The position numbers were made by a program, and so were the translations under genes. Positions 54,858 through 64,000 of a stretch of DNA of 64,000 nucleotides are shown one piece after another. The notes beneath the pieces are model-generated. The model was not told the DNA's origin, made no database searches, and saw nothing but the letters and a program-made list of their open reading frames with translations. The DNA is taken from the NCBI GenBank assembly GCA_017795005.1, contig CP051242.1, forward strand, positions 3,030,119 through 3,094,118, in the 5' to 3' direction. The DNA comes from Balneolaceae bacterium. Lineage in GTDB: Bacteria > Bacteroidota > Rhodothermia > Balneolales > Balneolaceae. Numbering within the stretch: the first letter of the stretch is position 1; every line of letters starts with the position of its first letter.

Positions 54858-56432
54858 ATGGCATTAAAACCACTCACTTCTCTTCCTGAAACACCCCTTA
54901 AAATTAAACGCGCACTACTTTCTGTTTCCAATAAAGAGAAGCTAATAGAGTTAGCCACCGCTCTTGATAGTGCAGGAGTAGAAATAATCTCAACTGGTGG
55001 TACCGCTAAAGCAATAGCTGATGCAGGAATACCCGTTAAAGATGCTTCTGAAGTTACCGGTTTTCCTGAATGCTTAGATGGAAGAGTCAAAACTTTACAC
55101 CCAAACATCCATGGAGGAATATTAGCAAGAACCAGCTATGTTCCGGATAATGATGAGTTAAAAGAGCTCGGGATTGACCCAATTGAGTTAGTAGTTGTAA
55201 ATCTTTATCCATTTAAAGAAAAAGTTTCTGAGCCTGACACATCTCCGGCCACCGCTACCGAGTTTATCGATATTGGCGGACCAACTATGATAAGAGCAGC
55301 AGCTAAAAACTTTGCTCATGTTTGTATTCTTTCGTCTCCTGATCAATATGATTCTTTTATTAAAGAGATTTCTTCTGGTGATGGCATTAGTTTTTTTACC
55401 CGAAAAAATTTAGCAAAAGATGCTTTCATGCATACCGCTGATTATGATTCGGCTATATCAAATTATTTCGATAGTATCACTAATCAGGAACCTTCTACTC
55501 AGTTTAACATTTCGCTTCCTTTGTCACAGGAGTTGAGATATGGTGAAAATCCACACCAAAAAGCAGCTGTTTATGGGACTCAAAAGGAAATAATCGATTG
55601 CTTTCATGGTAAGCAACTAAGCTATAATAATTATCTGGATGTTGATGCCGCTCTTAATATTATATACGATTTTAAAAACGATCTGCCTGGTTGCGCGATA
55701 ATTAAACATACGATTCCATGCGGAGTTGGAATTGGAGATACCCTAAATCAGGCTTATGAAAAAGCATTTAGTACCGATACCGTATCACCGTTTGGTGGAA
55801 TTGTAATCGTAAACCAAGAGCTTGATTTAGAAACAGCGCAATCAATTGATAAAATATTTACTGAGATTATTATTGCTCCTTCTTTCTCCAAAGAAGCCGA
55901 AGAATTACTTATCCAAAAGAAAAACAGACGATTAATCAGAATTAAAGAAACCCTTAATTCTGATTCTAAAACTACTTTCAGATCTATTTTCGGTGGATTA
56001 CTAAAGCAGGATTCTGATACGGAACCTTTTGTAGAATCGGAGTTTAAGGTAGTAACATCACGAAAACCTACTAAAGCTGAAATGCAGGATTTATTGTTTT
56101 CATGGAAAGTAGTAAGACATGTAAAATCTAATGCCATTGTATATGCAAAAGATGGAAGAACTCTTGGTATTGGATCTGGACAAACAAGCCGTGTAGATTC
56201 ATCCGAAATTGCTGTTGCTAAAGCAAAGAAAGAAGGATTGAGTTTAGAAGGATCTGCTATTGCTTCAGATGCTTTTTTCCCATTTTCTGATGGAGTTGAA
56301 GCTGCAGCGGAAGCTGGTGTCACAGCCGTAATTCAACCAGGTGGCAGTATTCGTGATGAGGAAGTAATAGCTAAGGCAAATGAGTTTAATATGACTATGA
56401 TTTTTACAGGAAAACGTCATTTTAAACACTAA
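54858..56432 (+). CDS. purH: Bifunctional AICAR transformylase/IMP cyclohydrolase
   Basis: 524 residues from ATG 54858 (a TTG nine bases upstream lies within the purN stop region). The N-terminal MGS-like cyclohydrolase domain is marked by RALLSVSNKEKLIELATAL, GVEIISTGGTAKAI, GRVKTLHPNIHGGILA. The transformylase domain has RYGENPHQKAAVY, KHTIPCGVGIG, SPFGGIV and SDAFFPFSDGVEAAAEAGV. It carries out the last two steps of IMP synthesis. Paired with purN. Confidence 0.95.
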   Translation: MALKPLTSLPETPLKIKRALLSVSNKEKLIELATALDSAGVEIISTGGTAKAIADAGIPVKDASEVTGFPECLDGRVKTLHPNIHGGILARTSYVPDNDELKELGIDPIELVVVNLYPFKEKVSEPDTSPATATEFIDIGGPTMIRAAAKNFAHVCILSSPDQYDSFIKEISSGDGISFFTRKNLAKDAFMHTADYDSAISNYFDSITNQEPSTQFNISLPLSQELRYGENPHQKAAVYGTQKEIIDCFHGKQLSYNNYLDVDAALNIIYDFKNDLPGCAIIKHTIPCGVGIGDTLNQAYEKAFSTDTVSPFGGIVIVNQELDLETAQSIDKIFTEIIIAPSFSKEAEELLIQKKNRRLIRIKETLNSDSKTTFRSIFGGLLKQDSDTEPFVESEFKVVTSRKPTKAEMQDLLFSWKVVRHVKSNAIVYAKDGRTLGIGSGQTSRVDSSEIAVAKAKKEGLSLEGSAIASDAFFPFSDGVEAAAEAGVTAVIQPGGSIRDEEVIAKANEFNMTMIFTGKRHFKH

Positions 56433-56541
56433 GTTTTCATCTAATTTATTGTGTATTTAATCATTCGCAAATAGAGTCTCAATATTGTATTTTCCATCCA
56501 AAATTTTATCAGCACTAACATCAACCTTATAACTAATTAAA

Positions 56542-57609
56542 ATGTCAGATCGGTTTGGTATTCCATCCCCAAAATCAGCAAAAAAACCACCTAAAAAGGG
56601 TCTTTTCGATTTTCTGTATACTGATATTGCTATCGATTTAGGGACGGCAAACACGTTGATTTACTCTCGTGGTGAAGGGATTGTCTTAAATGAGCCTTCG
56701 ATTGTTGCTCTCAACCAACAGGATACTCCCGTTGCAACAGGACATGAAGCCCGGTTGATGCATGAAAAAACCCACCGTAAAATCAGAACAGTTCGACCAT
56801 TAAGAGATGGTGTAATTGCCGACTTCGAGGTAGCCGAACAAATGATCCGTGGGATGATCAAAAAAGTGAAGATGAAATGGTATGCCCAAACAAGACAAAT
56901 GGTAATTTGTGTACCTAGCGGAATAACCGAGGTAGAGCGAAGAGCTGTACGCGATAGTGCTGAACATGCAGGTGCCAAAGAAGTGCACTTGGTTGACGAA
57001 CCTATGGCAGCAGCTATTGGGATAGGACTTGATGTTCATGAACCCGTTGGAAATATGATTGTAGATATCGGAGGAGGAACCACCGAAATAGCCGTGATTG
57101 CACTTTCTGGTATTGTTTACGCTCAATCAGTGCGACTTGGTGGAGATGAATTAAACGACGACATCATAAATTACTTCCGAAGAAACCATAATCTTTTGAT
57201 TGGTGAGAGAACTGCTGAGAAAATTAAATGTGAGATTGGATCTGCTGCCCCTCTTGATGAAGAACTTGAGATGATTACCAAAGGGCGTGATTTAGTAAAT
57301 GGAGTACCAAGAACAAGACACATTACATCCAAAGACGCTAGAGAAGCAATGGCAGAATCAGTGAATACGATTGTAGAATCTATCACAAAATCACTTGAGC
57401 AAACTCCTCCTGAACTATCTGCAGATATTCTTGACCGTGGGATCATGTTAACAGGCGGTGGTGCGCTTCTAAAAAATCTTGATAAACTTATCATGGAAAC
57501 TACAGATCTTCCGGTTCATATTGCCGAAGACCCTTTAACAGCTGTTGTTAGAGGTACCGGTGCTATTTTAGAGAATCTGGAGTATTACAGACCTGTGATT
57601 GATTCCTAA
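56542..57609 (+). CDS. mreB: Rod-shape actin homologue MreB
   Basis: 355 residues. Actin-fold phosphate loops are evident: IAIDLGTANTLIY near residue 31, MIVDIGGGTTEIAVIALSG, and GIMLTGGGALLKNLD. It forms membrane filaments that guide the elongasome. It is the first gene of the mreB-mreC-mreD-mrdA-rodA operon, and the 109-base gap before it is plain A+T-rich DNA likely to contain the promoter. Confidence 0.97.
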   Translation: MSDRFGIPSPKSAKKPPKKGLFDFLYTDIAIDLGTANTLIYSRGEGIVLNEPSIVALNQQDTPVATGHEARLMHEKTHRKIRTVRPLRDGVIADFEVAEQMIRGMIKKVKMKWYAQTRQMVICVPSGITEVERRAVRDSAEHAGAKEVHLVDEPMAAAIGIGLDVHEPVGNMIVDIGGGTTEIAVIALSGIVYAQSVRLGGDELNDDIINYFRRNHNLLIGERTAEKIKCEIGSAAPLDEELEMITKGRDLVNGVPRTRHITSKDAREAMAESVNTIVESITKSLEQTPPELSADILDRGIMLTGGGALLKNLDKLIMETTDLPVHIAEDPLTAVVRGTGAILENLEYYRPVIDS

Positions 57610-57623
57610 TGGATTGATATTGA

Positions 57624-58466
57624 ATGCGATTTAGAGTATTTAAAGTTGAAAATGCTACAGATTACATAATTACTGCCCTTCTACTTGTTTGCGCACTCTC
57701 TATTGCTATAAACCGTCATCAGGGTGGAATAAATTCTCTTCGCCAATTTTCTATTACTGTTGTAAGTCTTCTTGAAGAACCTTTGTCAAATATTCGGGTT
57801 TATAGACAGGCTTTAAATACTAACACTTATCTTCAACGTCAGAATATTCTGTTGCAGGATGAACTGAGCCGCTTAAGAGCAATTGAGCAAGAAAATAATG
57901 AGCTCCGCAAACTCTTAGATTTTCAGGATCAAAGCGAATTTAACCTTAAGCCTATTACATTTGTTAGTAAAGAGCTTACCGGACAAAATAATAGTTTTAC
58001 TATTGACGCTGGATACCGAGATGGGATTAGTTCAGGAATGCCGGTAGTTACATCTGATGGGCTTGTTGGTAAAGTTGTACTTACGAGCGGTTATTATTCA
58101 CAAGTAATGCCCTACTTTAATAATTTTTTTAGGGTAAGTGCTCGCGTTTTGGAAACCAGATCTACCGGTATTGTTAGTTGGACTGGTGAGAATATGTCCG
58201 AGTTGGTAATGGATTTTGTACCGAAAACAGTCCTCGTAGATTCTGGATTTGTAATCGAAACCTCTGGATTTGGAAATCAATTTCCAGGAGGAATTCCAAT
58301 TGGGACAGTGATTAGAACAGAAGAAGAACCGGGAAAAGATACTCAACGAATATTTCTGGAACCATATGCAACACTCTTTGATGTAGCAGAAGGCTTTGTT
58401 ATCACCTTCCAACCAGACTCTGCTATTCAAAATCTTAACGAAGGATACAACGAATTATTCAGATGA
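57624..58466 (+). CDS. mreC: Cell-shape protein MreC
   Basis: 280 residues: a short cytoplasmic start, one membrane segment (about 13-32), a coiled coil (about 60-95, NTYLQRQNILLQDELSRLRAIEQENNELRKLL) and the beta-rich MreC domain (SFTIDAGYRDGISSGMPVVTSDGLVGKV, GGIPIGTVIRTEEEPG). It links MreB to the penicillin-binding proteins in the periplasm. It ends with an ATGA overlap with mreD. Confidence 0.92.
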   Translation: MRFRVFKVENATDYIITALLLVCALSIAINRHQGGINSLRQFSITVVSLLEEPLSNIRVYRQALNTNTYLQRQNILLQDELSRLRAIEQENNELRKLLDFQDQSEFNLKPITFVSKELTGQNNSFTIDAGYRDGISSGMPVVTSDGLVGKVVLTSGYYSQVMPYFNNFFRVSARVLETRSTGIVSWTGENMSELVMDFVPKTVLVDSGFVIETSGFGNQFPGGIPIGTVIRTEEEPGKDTQRIFLEPYATLFDVAEGFVITFQPDSAIQNLNEGYNELFR

Positions 58467-58933
58467 ACAGAGATTTAGTTAAAGATATCGGACTTGGATT
58501 GATCTTTGTTGTTGCACAAGTGCTTTTCTTTCAGCACTTATCAATTTTTGGTGTGACTGCTGACCCAATTACGTTTTATTTATTATGGTTAGTCTCAAAA
58601 TATAGCCGGCCTCAATTACTATTCTTAGCAGCTCTTTTTGGTCTGCTTCAGGATGCTTTTTTTGATTTTTGGGGAATGTATATGTTCTCTAAAACTCTTC
58701 TGGTTTTTTTGTTCTACAGCTTCGTAAAGCGTCGATCTGAAATCCAATTGCTTCTCTGGCAGATTTTCTTATTCATTCTAATTGCAGCACTAATTCATAA
58801 TATAATTTTTATTGGATTAAGCAGTTTCTTTGATGCGTATGCCACGAATTATAATCCGGTTTTATTTGTGATTGGAAATGCGGTATATACTTCTGTGGTA
58901 GGAGCATTAATCTTTGTTTTCAGAGTTAAATAA
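58463..58933 (+). CDS. mreD: Rod-shape membrane protein MreD
   Basis: 156 residues with about five membrane segments, matching the small MreD family in size, hydropathy and position (FFQHLSIFGVTADPITFYLLWLVSKY; LFGLLQDAFFDFWGMYMFSKTLL). Sequence conservation in this family is low, so the gene order carries much of the assignment. It starts within the last codon of mreC. Confidence 0.85.
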   Translation: MNRDLVKDIGLGLIFVVAQVLFFQHLSIFGVTADPITFYLLWLVSKYSRPQLLFLAALFGLLQDAFFDFWGMYMFSKTLLVFLFYSFVKRRSEIQLLLWQIFLFILIAALIHNIIFIGLSSFFDAYATNYNPVLFVIGNAVYTSVVGALIFVFRVK

Positions 58934-58935
58934 TC

Positions 58936-60774
58936 TTGTATAAAAACCAATCAAATAGGACGAGAACCTCCATTCGTTCACTACAAGTGATAATGGTGGG
59001 ATTATGCCTTGTAGTACTCAGTAGGGTTTTTTATCTCCAGATTATTCAATATGAAACTTACGCTAGTTTAGGTGAAGAGAATTCCATCCGTCAGGAATTT
59101 GTAAGTCCAGCAAGAGGGTTGATTTATGACAGATATGGAACCCTAATAGTCGATAATGAACCTATTTTTTCCATAACTGTAACACCTTCCAATTTTGATG
59201 AAGGAAAAATACCTTTACTGGCAAGCTTACTTCAAGTACCAGACAGTGTAATAGGAATTAGAATAGATGAAGCACAAAGGTATTCCTGGTATCGTACATC
59301 TCCTTTGTTAACAGATGTAGACTTTGAAACTTTCTCATTGATTCAGGAAAATATCTGGCAATTACCCGGAATTGGTCATCAAATTGAAAGTAAGAGACAC
59401 TATCCTACCGACATGATTGCCTCTCACATTTTTGGTTATCTGCGTGAAGCCGACAGACAGGATTATGAAAAATCTGAAGATTTGCGGCTTGGAGACAAAA
59501 TTGGAAAAAGCGGTCTTGAGATGATCTACGAAAACTCTTTACGTGGAGATTTAGGAGTGGAATTCTTAAAAGTGAATGCATACGGTCAGTCCCTTGGAAA
59601 TTATGAAGGAGAACGCTCTGGAAGGAATCCGGTACAAGGCGCCAATATTATTACAACGATAGATGCCGAACTTCAGGCATTCGTAGAAGACTTAATGCAG
59701 GATAAAATTGGTGCTGTAGTTGCTATGGATCCAAATACCGGAGAAATTTTATCTTTGGTAAGTTCTCCTCATTATGATGTAACCCGGTTAGCAGGCCGAT
59801 TAGACAGAGATTACTGGGTTCAAATTAATTCTGACACAACCCGCCCTCTTTTCAACAGAGCTATTTCAAGCCGTCAACCTCCCGGTTCAACCTTCAAACC
59901 ACTCATGGGAATTATCGGACTTCATTTAGGCTATGTTACTCCCGAAACAGAAATAAAGAATACCGGAGGTTATCGTAGAGGCCGTTTATACAGAGATATA
60001 GCACCACTTGGAGACTATGATCTCGAAAAGGCGATTACCTACTCTAGTAATACTTACTTCTATGCACTAATGGATAGAATGAGTACACAGGGCGATTTTA
60101 ACAACTGGAGCAACCTTGTTAAGGATTTTGGACTTGGTGTTCCGAACGGCATAGATTTACCTAGCTCAACAACAGGAATTATTCCTGATAGTTCCTATAT
60201 GGATAGAAGGTTTGGTAGAAGACAATGGGGGCTTGGAGACTTAATTAATCTTGGAATTGGGCAAGGAGTAATTTCAGTTTCTCCACTTCAGGTTGCTCAA
60301 ATGACAAGTTCAATAGCAAACGGAGGATTTAGAATTAAGCCTCATCTTGTACATTCCACTCAGGAAAGTGATGGTACAGTAAGATATACCCCAACTGTTC
60401 ATGAGAAAATATCATGGGTTAAAGATGAATACCTTGAAGTTGTTAAATCCGGAATGAAAGGAGTAGTCCAGGAAGGAAGTGGAAGGCTCTACGCCAAAAC
60501 CGAGATTATCGATTTAGCAGGAAAAACTGGTACCGCTGAAAACCCTCACGGATTCAGCCACGGATGGTTTACTTCATTTGCCCCATATGATAACCCTGAA
60601 ATAGTTGTAACCGTATTTTTGGAAAATGCAGGGTTTGCTTCTACATCAGCTGCACCCATAGCCTCACTCGTTCTTGAAAAATATCTTACACGCGAGATAA
60701 ATCGCCCTTATACCTATAACTATGTGAAAAACTGGGTACCTAAAGAAGATAATTCACAAGAGGTAGCAGAATGA
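58936..60774 (+). CDS. mrdA: Penicillin-binding protein 2 (elongation transpeptidase)
   Basis: 612 residues from TTG 58936, two bases after mreD. One N-terminal membrane anchor (about 17-36), a dimerisation domain (PARGLIYDRYGTLIVDNEPI), and the transpeptidase domain with the three active-site motifs STFK (in RQPPGSTFKP), SSN (TYSSNTYFYALMD) and KTGTAE. It cross-links peptidoglycan during side-wall growth with RodA, encoded next. Confidence 0.95.
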   Translation: MYKNQSNRTRTSIRSLQVIMVGLCLVVLSRVFYLQIIQYETYASLGEENSIRQEFVSPARGLIYDRYGTLIVDNEPIFSITVTPSNFDEGKIPLLASLLQVPDSVIGIRIDEAQRYSWYRTSPLLTDVDFETFSLIQENIWQLPGIGHQIESKRHYPTDMIASHIFGYLREADRQDYEKSEDLRLGDKIGKSGLEMIYENSLRGDLGVEFLKVNAYGQSLGNYEGERSGRNPVQGANIITTIDAELQAFVEDLMQDKIGAVVAMDPNTGEILSLVSSPHYDVTRLAGRLDRDYWVQINSDTTRPLFNRAISSRQPPGSTFKPLMGIIGLHLGYVTPETEIKNTGGYRRGRLYRDIAPLGDYDLEKAITYSSNTYFYALMDRMSTQGDFNNWSNLVKDFGLGVPNGIDLPSSTTGIIPDSSYMDRRFGRRQWGLGDLINLGIGQGVISVSPLQVAQMTSSIANGGFRIKPHLVHSTQESDGTVRYTPTVHEKISWVKDEYLEVVKSGMKGVVQEGSGRLYAKTEIIDLAGKTGTAENPHGFSHGWFTSFAPYDNPEIVVTVFLENAGFASTSAAPIASLVLEKYLTREINRPYTYNYVKNWVPKEDNSQEVAE

Positions 60775-62021
60775 GTAATGTAAGAGACTTTAACTGGTCG
60801 GTAGCTTTTGCCTGGTCTTTGTTAACCATTATTGGGCTTTTCGCAATTTTTAGTGCTACACAAGGACCAGTTTCTGAATTTTTGCCTGGATATATCCAGA
60901 ATAATTTTTTTAAACAATTAGGGTTTGTTGTAGTTGGTCTTTTAGTAATGATCGGTGTTCAGTTTATTTCTCCAAGATCACTACTTCAATTATCATTTGT
61001 ATTTTACTTTTTTGGGATCATATTAATGATACTTACACTCCTCTTCGGTTCGGAAATTAATGGAGCTAAAAGCTGGTTCAGCATAGCCGGATTTGGGATT
61101 CAGAGTAGTGAATTAATGAAAATCGCTACTATTCTTGCTGTTGCAAATTACCTAACAAGTCGCCGTAATATTTCAGCAGAGAATATAAGATATGCACTTA
61201 TTTCAGTGATTATTATTCTGATTCCAACAGGATTAGTAATTGCTCAGAATGATTTTGGAACAGCAATTATATTTCTCGCTCTCATTCCTGTTATGCTATT
61301 CTGGTCTGGACTTCCTTATGGAGTTTCATTATTTATTATATCTCCGGCAATCATTTTATATTTAACTGTTTTAGGTTGGCAATTAGGCCTTTTATCTGCG
61401 TTAGTTTTAACCGGACTGATATTCTTCATACAACGAAGAACCTGGTTAACAATTACTTCTTTCGTTACCGGAATTTTAACTGTTGTGGGAGTTCAACTTG
61501 CATTAAGTCAGGTATTGCAACCACACCAAATTGCCAGAATAACTGCATTTACTAATCCATCTTTTGATCCTACCGGAGCAGGTTGGAATGTGATTCAAGC
61601 CAAAACTGCTATTGGATCAGGTGGTATTATGGGGAAAGGATTTCTAGAAGGTACACAAACACAACTACGATTCCTGCCCGAACAATGGACAGATTTTGTT
61701 TTCTGTGTTATCGGCGAAGAGTTTGGATTTATAGGGGCTGGGTTAGTGATTTTCACCTTTGGATTTCTTTTTATCCGACTTCTTAATATGGCAGGTAACC
61801 ACAAGCATCCTTTCGCTCAGTTAGTAACTGTTAGTGTAGTTGCAGTCTTTTTTATACACTTTTTTATTAATGTTGGAAGCGCAACAGCTTTGCTTCCTGT
61901 AATTGGTATTCCTCTACCCTTTGTGAGTTATGGAGGTTCAGCATTTCTAACAAATACACTTATGCTGGCAATTTGTTTGAATATGGATTTTCATAAACGA
62001 GAATTCAGTATTTATCGCTAA
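60771..62021 (+). CDS. rodA: SEDS glycosyltransferase RodA
   Basis: 416 residues with about ten membrane segments. SEDS features include FGIQSSELMKIATILAVANYL, PTGLVIAQNDFGTAIIF (with the essential Asp), GKGFLEGTQTQLRFLPEQWTDFVFCVIGEEFGFIG and LPFVSYGGSAFLTN. It polymerises lipid II for the elongasome. It overlaps mrdA by four bases (ATGA) and the convergent rnhB gene by four. Confidence 0.95.
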   Translation: MSNVRDFNWSVAFAWSLLTIIGLFAIFSATQGPVSEFLPGYIQNNFFKQLGFVVVGLLVMIGVQFISPRSLLQLSFVFYFFGIILMILTLLFGSEINGAKSWFSIAGFGIQSSELMKIATILAVANYLTSRRNISAENIRYALISVIIILIPTGLVIAQNDFGTAIIFLALIPVMLFWSGLPYGVSLFIISPAIILYLTVLGWQLGLLSALVLTGLIFFIQRRTWLTITSFVTGILTVVGVQLALSQVLQPHQIARITAFTNPSFDPTGAGWNVIQAKTAIGSGGIMGKGFLEGTQTQLRFLPEQWTDFVFCVIGEEFGFIGAGLVIFTFGFLFIRLLNMAGNHKHPFAQLVTVSVVAVFFIHFFINVGSATALLPVIGIPLPFVSYGGSAFLTNTLMLAICLNMDFHKREFSIYR

Positions 62022-62635
62022 CTGCTTTTTGTGTATTTCTTAATAGTCCCCAAAGAAAAACTTAATCGATGGTGTTCAGTAATTCCGAAAGAGTTTAATG
62101 CATTTTTATGATGTGGGGTTGGATAACCCACATTGCTTTCCCAGCCAAATTCAGGAAATTCCTCAGCTAATTCTTTCATCAAATTATCTCTGTATACCTT
62201 TGCCAAGATTGAAGCGGCTCCAATACTTAACGACTTATCGTCGCCTTTAGTAACACAAGTATAGGGTATTAATGATGCTGAATATTTATTACCATCGACC
62301 AATAAATAATCTGGTTTTGCATTTTCAGTCTCAGCACATTTTTGCATTGCAGCTATTGAGGCCCAAAGAATATTAAGTTTGTCGATTTCCTGAATGCTCC
62401 CTTCCTGAACTGTCCAAAACAAAGCTTCTTCTTTTATTATAGCAGCAAGCTCTTCTCTTTCTTTTTCGGGAATAGTTTTACTATCTCTTACTCCATCTAT
62501 CCCAGAACCTGGTTTAAGTATAACACCAGCAGCTACTACAGGACCTGCAAGACAACCCCTACCAACTTCATCTAGCCCCATTATTCTGTTAAATCCTTCG
62601 CTCCATAACTGGTTTTCATATTTCAATCTGTCCAT
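62018..62635 (-). CDS. rnhB: Ribonuclease HII
   Basis: 205 residues, normal size. Active-site acids are visible: Asp22 and Glu23 in IMGLDEVGRGCLAGPVVAA, Asp in YLLVDGNKY and Asp in GAASILAKVYRDNLM. It removes RNA from RNA-DNA hybrids and single ribonucleotides from DNA. Convergent with rodA, and divergent from the VWA gene. Confidence 0.94.
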   Translation of the reverse strand: MDRLKYENQLWSEGFNRIMGLDEVGRGCLAGPVVAAGVILKPGSGIDGVRDSKTIPEKEREELAAIIKEEALFWTVQEGSIQEIDKLNILWASIAAMQKCAETENAKPDYLLVDGNKYSASLIPYTCVTKGDDKSLSIGAASILAKVYRDNLMKELAEEFPEFGWESNVGYPTPHHKNALNSFGITEHHRLSFSLGTIKKYTKSS

Positions 62636-62713
62636 AAAAAAATATAGGACTTCCTTTATTCAGAATGGAACTGTTTAGTTAAAACTTATATTCTTTTATG
62701 AAACCAATTTCTT

Positions 62714-63826
62714 ATGAATTTTAAGTATTTCGAATGGGATGAACGTTATAATTCTTCAAAAGGGAAGAATTCATTCGATACATTATGGGACTTATTCCAG
62801 CAGCTACTCACAATTGCAAGTGGTGATGTTCAACAATCAATCCGTTGGCTTACCGAGCTTGATAAGGAATACAAAATTACTGACCAGTTTGATGATGACT
62901 ATTCGATTGGTGATTTCATCAATGAGCTAAAAGAACGTGGATATATTGATGATGGAGGTCAGAGTGGTCAACTGGAGATGACGAAAAAAGCGGAGCGAAA
63001 CCTTAGAAAAAAATCTCTGGAAGAAGTCTTTAAGAATCTGGAAAAAGGCGGAGTTGGAGATCATAAGACTCAACATTCAGGAAGAGGCTTAGAACGGCAA
63101 CCCGAAACCAGAAGGTGGAATAAGAATGATGATGTAGGGCAAATTGATAGTGTAAATACTATGCTCAACATGTTAAGACATAGTTCATTGGATAGTTTTG
63201 AGTTACAGGAAGATGACCTTCAAGTCTATGAAACTGATCATTATACCTCTGTAGCCACCGTTTTACTGATAGATCTAAGTCATTCTATGATTCTATATGG
63301 AGAAGACCGAATTACTCCGGCTAAGAAAGTGGCTATGGCACTTTCGGAATTAATAATGAATAATTATGCTAAAGATTCTCTTGATATAGTAGCCTTTGGT
63401 AATGAAGCCTGGCAAATATCTGTCGAAGATCTCCCTTACCTGAAAGTTGGTCCCTATCATACAAATACAAAGCAAGGATTGGAAGTAGCTCGACACATCC
63501 TTCAACGACGTAAATATGCTAATAAACAGATTTTTATGATTACTGATGGGAAACCATCGTGTATGATTGAAAATGGAAGATTGTATAAGAATAGCTTTGG
63601 GCTGGACCGAAAGATTGTAAATAAAGTACTTGACGAAGCAGTAAAGTGCCGAAGAGATAAAATCACGATCACTACTTTTATGATTGCCAGCGATCCATAT
63701 CTACAAAGTTTTGTTCGGGAGATGACTGAAGCAAATAAAGGAAAGGCTTATTTTGCATCTTTGGATGACTTAGGAGGGTATATTTTTGAAGATTACATCC
63801 AGAACAGAAAGAAAAATGTGAGATAA
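62714..63826 (+). CDS. VWA-domain protein
   Basis: 370 residues, cytoplasmic. Residues about 1-165 are charged and helical with no domain I recognise. Residues about 178-360 form a von Willebrand A domain with the MIDAS start VLLIDLSHSMILYGED, the middle LDIVAFGNEAW and IFMITDGKPSCMI. Proteins like this often work with a MoxR or Mg-chelatase-type AAA ATPase; a partner could lie beyond the window, as none is visible here. The gene ends at a terminator. Confidence 0.8.
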   Translation: MNFKYFEWDERYNSSKGKNSFDTLWDLFQQLLTIASGDVQQSIRWLTELDKEYKITDQFDDDYSIGDFINELKERGYIDDGGQSGQLEMTKKAERNLRKKSLEEVFKNLEKGGVGDHKTQHSGRGLERQPETRRWNKNDDVGQIDSVNTMLNMLRHSSLDSFELQEDDLQVYETDHYTSVATVLLIDLSHSMILYGEDRITPAKKVAMALSELIMNNYAKDSLDIVAFGNEAWQISVEDLPYLKVGPYHTNTKQGLEVARHILQRRKYANKQIFMITDGKPSCMIENGRLYKNSFGLDRKIVNKVLDEAVKCRRDKITITTFMIASDPYLQSFVREMTEANKGKAYFASLDDLGGYIFEDYIQNRKKNVR

Positions 63827-63829
63827 AAA

Positions 63830-63857
63830 AAAGCCCAAACATTATTGAATGGGCTTT
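63830..63857. terminator. Bidirectional intrinsic terminator
   Basis: AAAGCCCA and TGGGCTTT form eight-base arms around a 12-base loop, with A-rich sequence before and TTTAAAATA after. It separates the VWA gene from the convergent OmpH-like gene. Confidence 0.7.
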
Positions 63858-63876
63858 AAAATAGAGTTAAATCTAT

Positions 63877-64000
63877 TTAGAACATTCCAAGTTCATCCAT
63901 TACTGCCTGAGTAATATCATACTTAGATTGAAAGTCATCTGAAGCATAAAGAATAACTAAGTCTCCAGTACTAGTAGTAGTGTTAAGTACATAACCAAGC
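63877..64000 (-). CDS. OmpH/Skp-family periplasmic chaperone, C-terminal fragment
   Basis: Only the last 41 codons are in the window (stop at 63877-63879). The frame reads LGYVLNTTTSTGDLVILYAS, then SKYDITQAVMDELGMF. The C-terminal pattern of a hydrophobic VLYAS strand followed by DIT-V---L is typical of OmpH/Skp proteins, which hold unfolded outer-membrane proteins in the periplasm. The start and signal peptide lie outside, so the call rests on a short segment. Confidence 0.55.
   Translation of the reverse strand, partial: LGYVLNTTTSTGDLVILYASDDFQSKYDITQAVMDELGMF

Noticed and set aside
55754-56323. 189-residue minus-strand open frame
   Set aside because: Antisense to purH, whose transformylase motifs are intact in the plus-strand frame.
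1-64000. CRISPR arrays, rRNA, tRNA and insertion sequences
   Set aside because: Looked for regularly spaced repeats, cloverleaf sequences and transposase motifs; none was convincing by eye.

Overview
The window looks like chromosomal DNA of a free-living Gram-negative bacterium from the Bacteroidota/Balneolota side of the tree, most likely Balneolales (Balneola or Gracilimonas type). This is an inference from the sequence. Four secreted proteins end in type IX-style sorting tails (a YPNPFNPTTNI-like start, then SSGVYxYRL, then MTLIK or MTLLK). There is a SusC-like TonB receptor and a PorV/PorQ-family protein. The DNA is A+T-rich, Shine-Dalgarno signals are weak, and several genes start with TTG or GTG. 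No rRNA, tRNA, CRISPR array, insertion sequence or prophage was seen.

Layout. 1-9.1 kb is mixed and partly accessory: a class III nucleotide cyclase cut by the left edge, small proteins of unknown role, a ThuA-like protein, a CE15-type glucuronoyl esterase, a large orphan RecQ-like helicase in visibly A+T-richer DNA, and a PaiB-type protein. 9.2-16.8 kb is a minus-strand run: a Ycf46-like AAA ATPase, a CNNM/CorC protein, a crotonase, a three-gene PspA cluster whose second gene is a half-size PspA paralogue, and a pyrimidine nucleoside phosphorylase. 16.8-19.3 kb holds pdxB, a five-hairpin intergenic array, a frameshifted small gene and tatD.

19.4-47.8 kb is the centrepiece, apparently a peptidoglycan/amino-sugar scavenging and recycling locus. 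It encodes a NagB deaminase fused to a PIG-L/LmbE deacetylase, a GntR/LacI-type regulator, a secreted phosphodiester glycosidase, an AmpG-like permease, two different MurNAc-L-Ala amidases, the exo-muramidase NamZ back to back with NagZ, a BadF-type amino-sugar kinase, a NagX-like acetyltransferase, a Tat-exported phosphoesterase and a GHL10 glycosidase resembling DigH. A five-gene outer-membrane operon follows (TonB receptor, 704-aa secreted protein, PorV-like protein, IPT lipoprotein, sorted beta-propeller). The expected flow is outer-membrane capture, cleavage to muropeptides and amino sugars, import, phosphorylation and deamination to fructose-6-phosphate. No separate nagA or murQ is present; the LmbE half of the fusion could supply the deacetylation.

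47.8-64 kb is mostly housekeeping: tryptophan 2,3-dioxygenase and a kynureninase-like enzyme flanking a doubly frameshifted membrane-protein gene, a four-helix-bundle (IVP-like) gene bounded by A+T-rich repeats, recA-recX-permease, purN-purH, the rod-shape operon mreB-mreC-mreD-mrdA-rodA, rnhB, a VWA protein, and the C-terminus of an OmpH/Skp-family protein running off the right edge.
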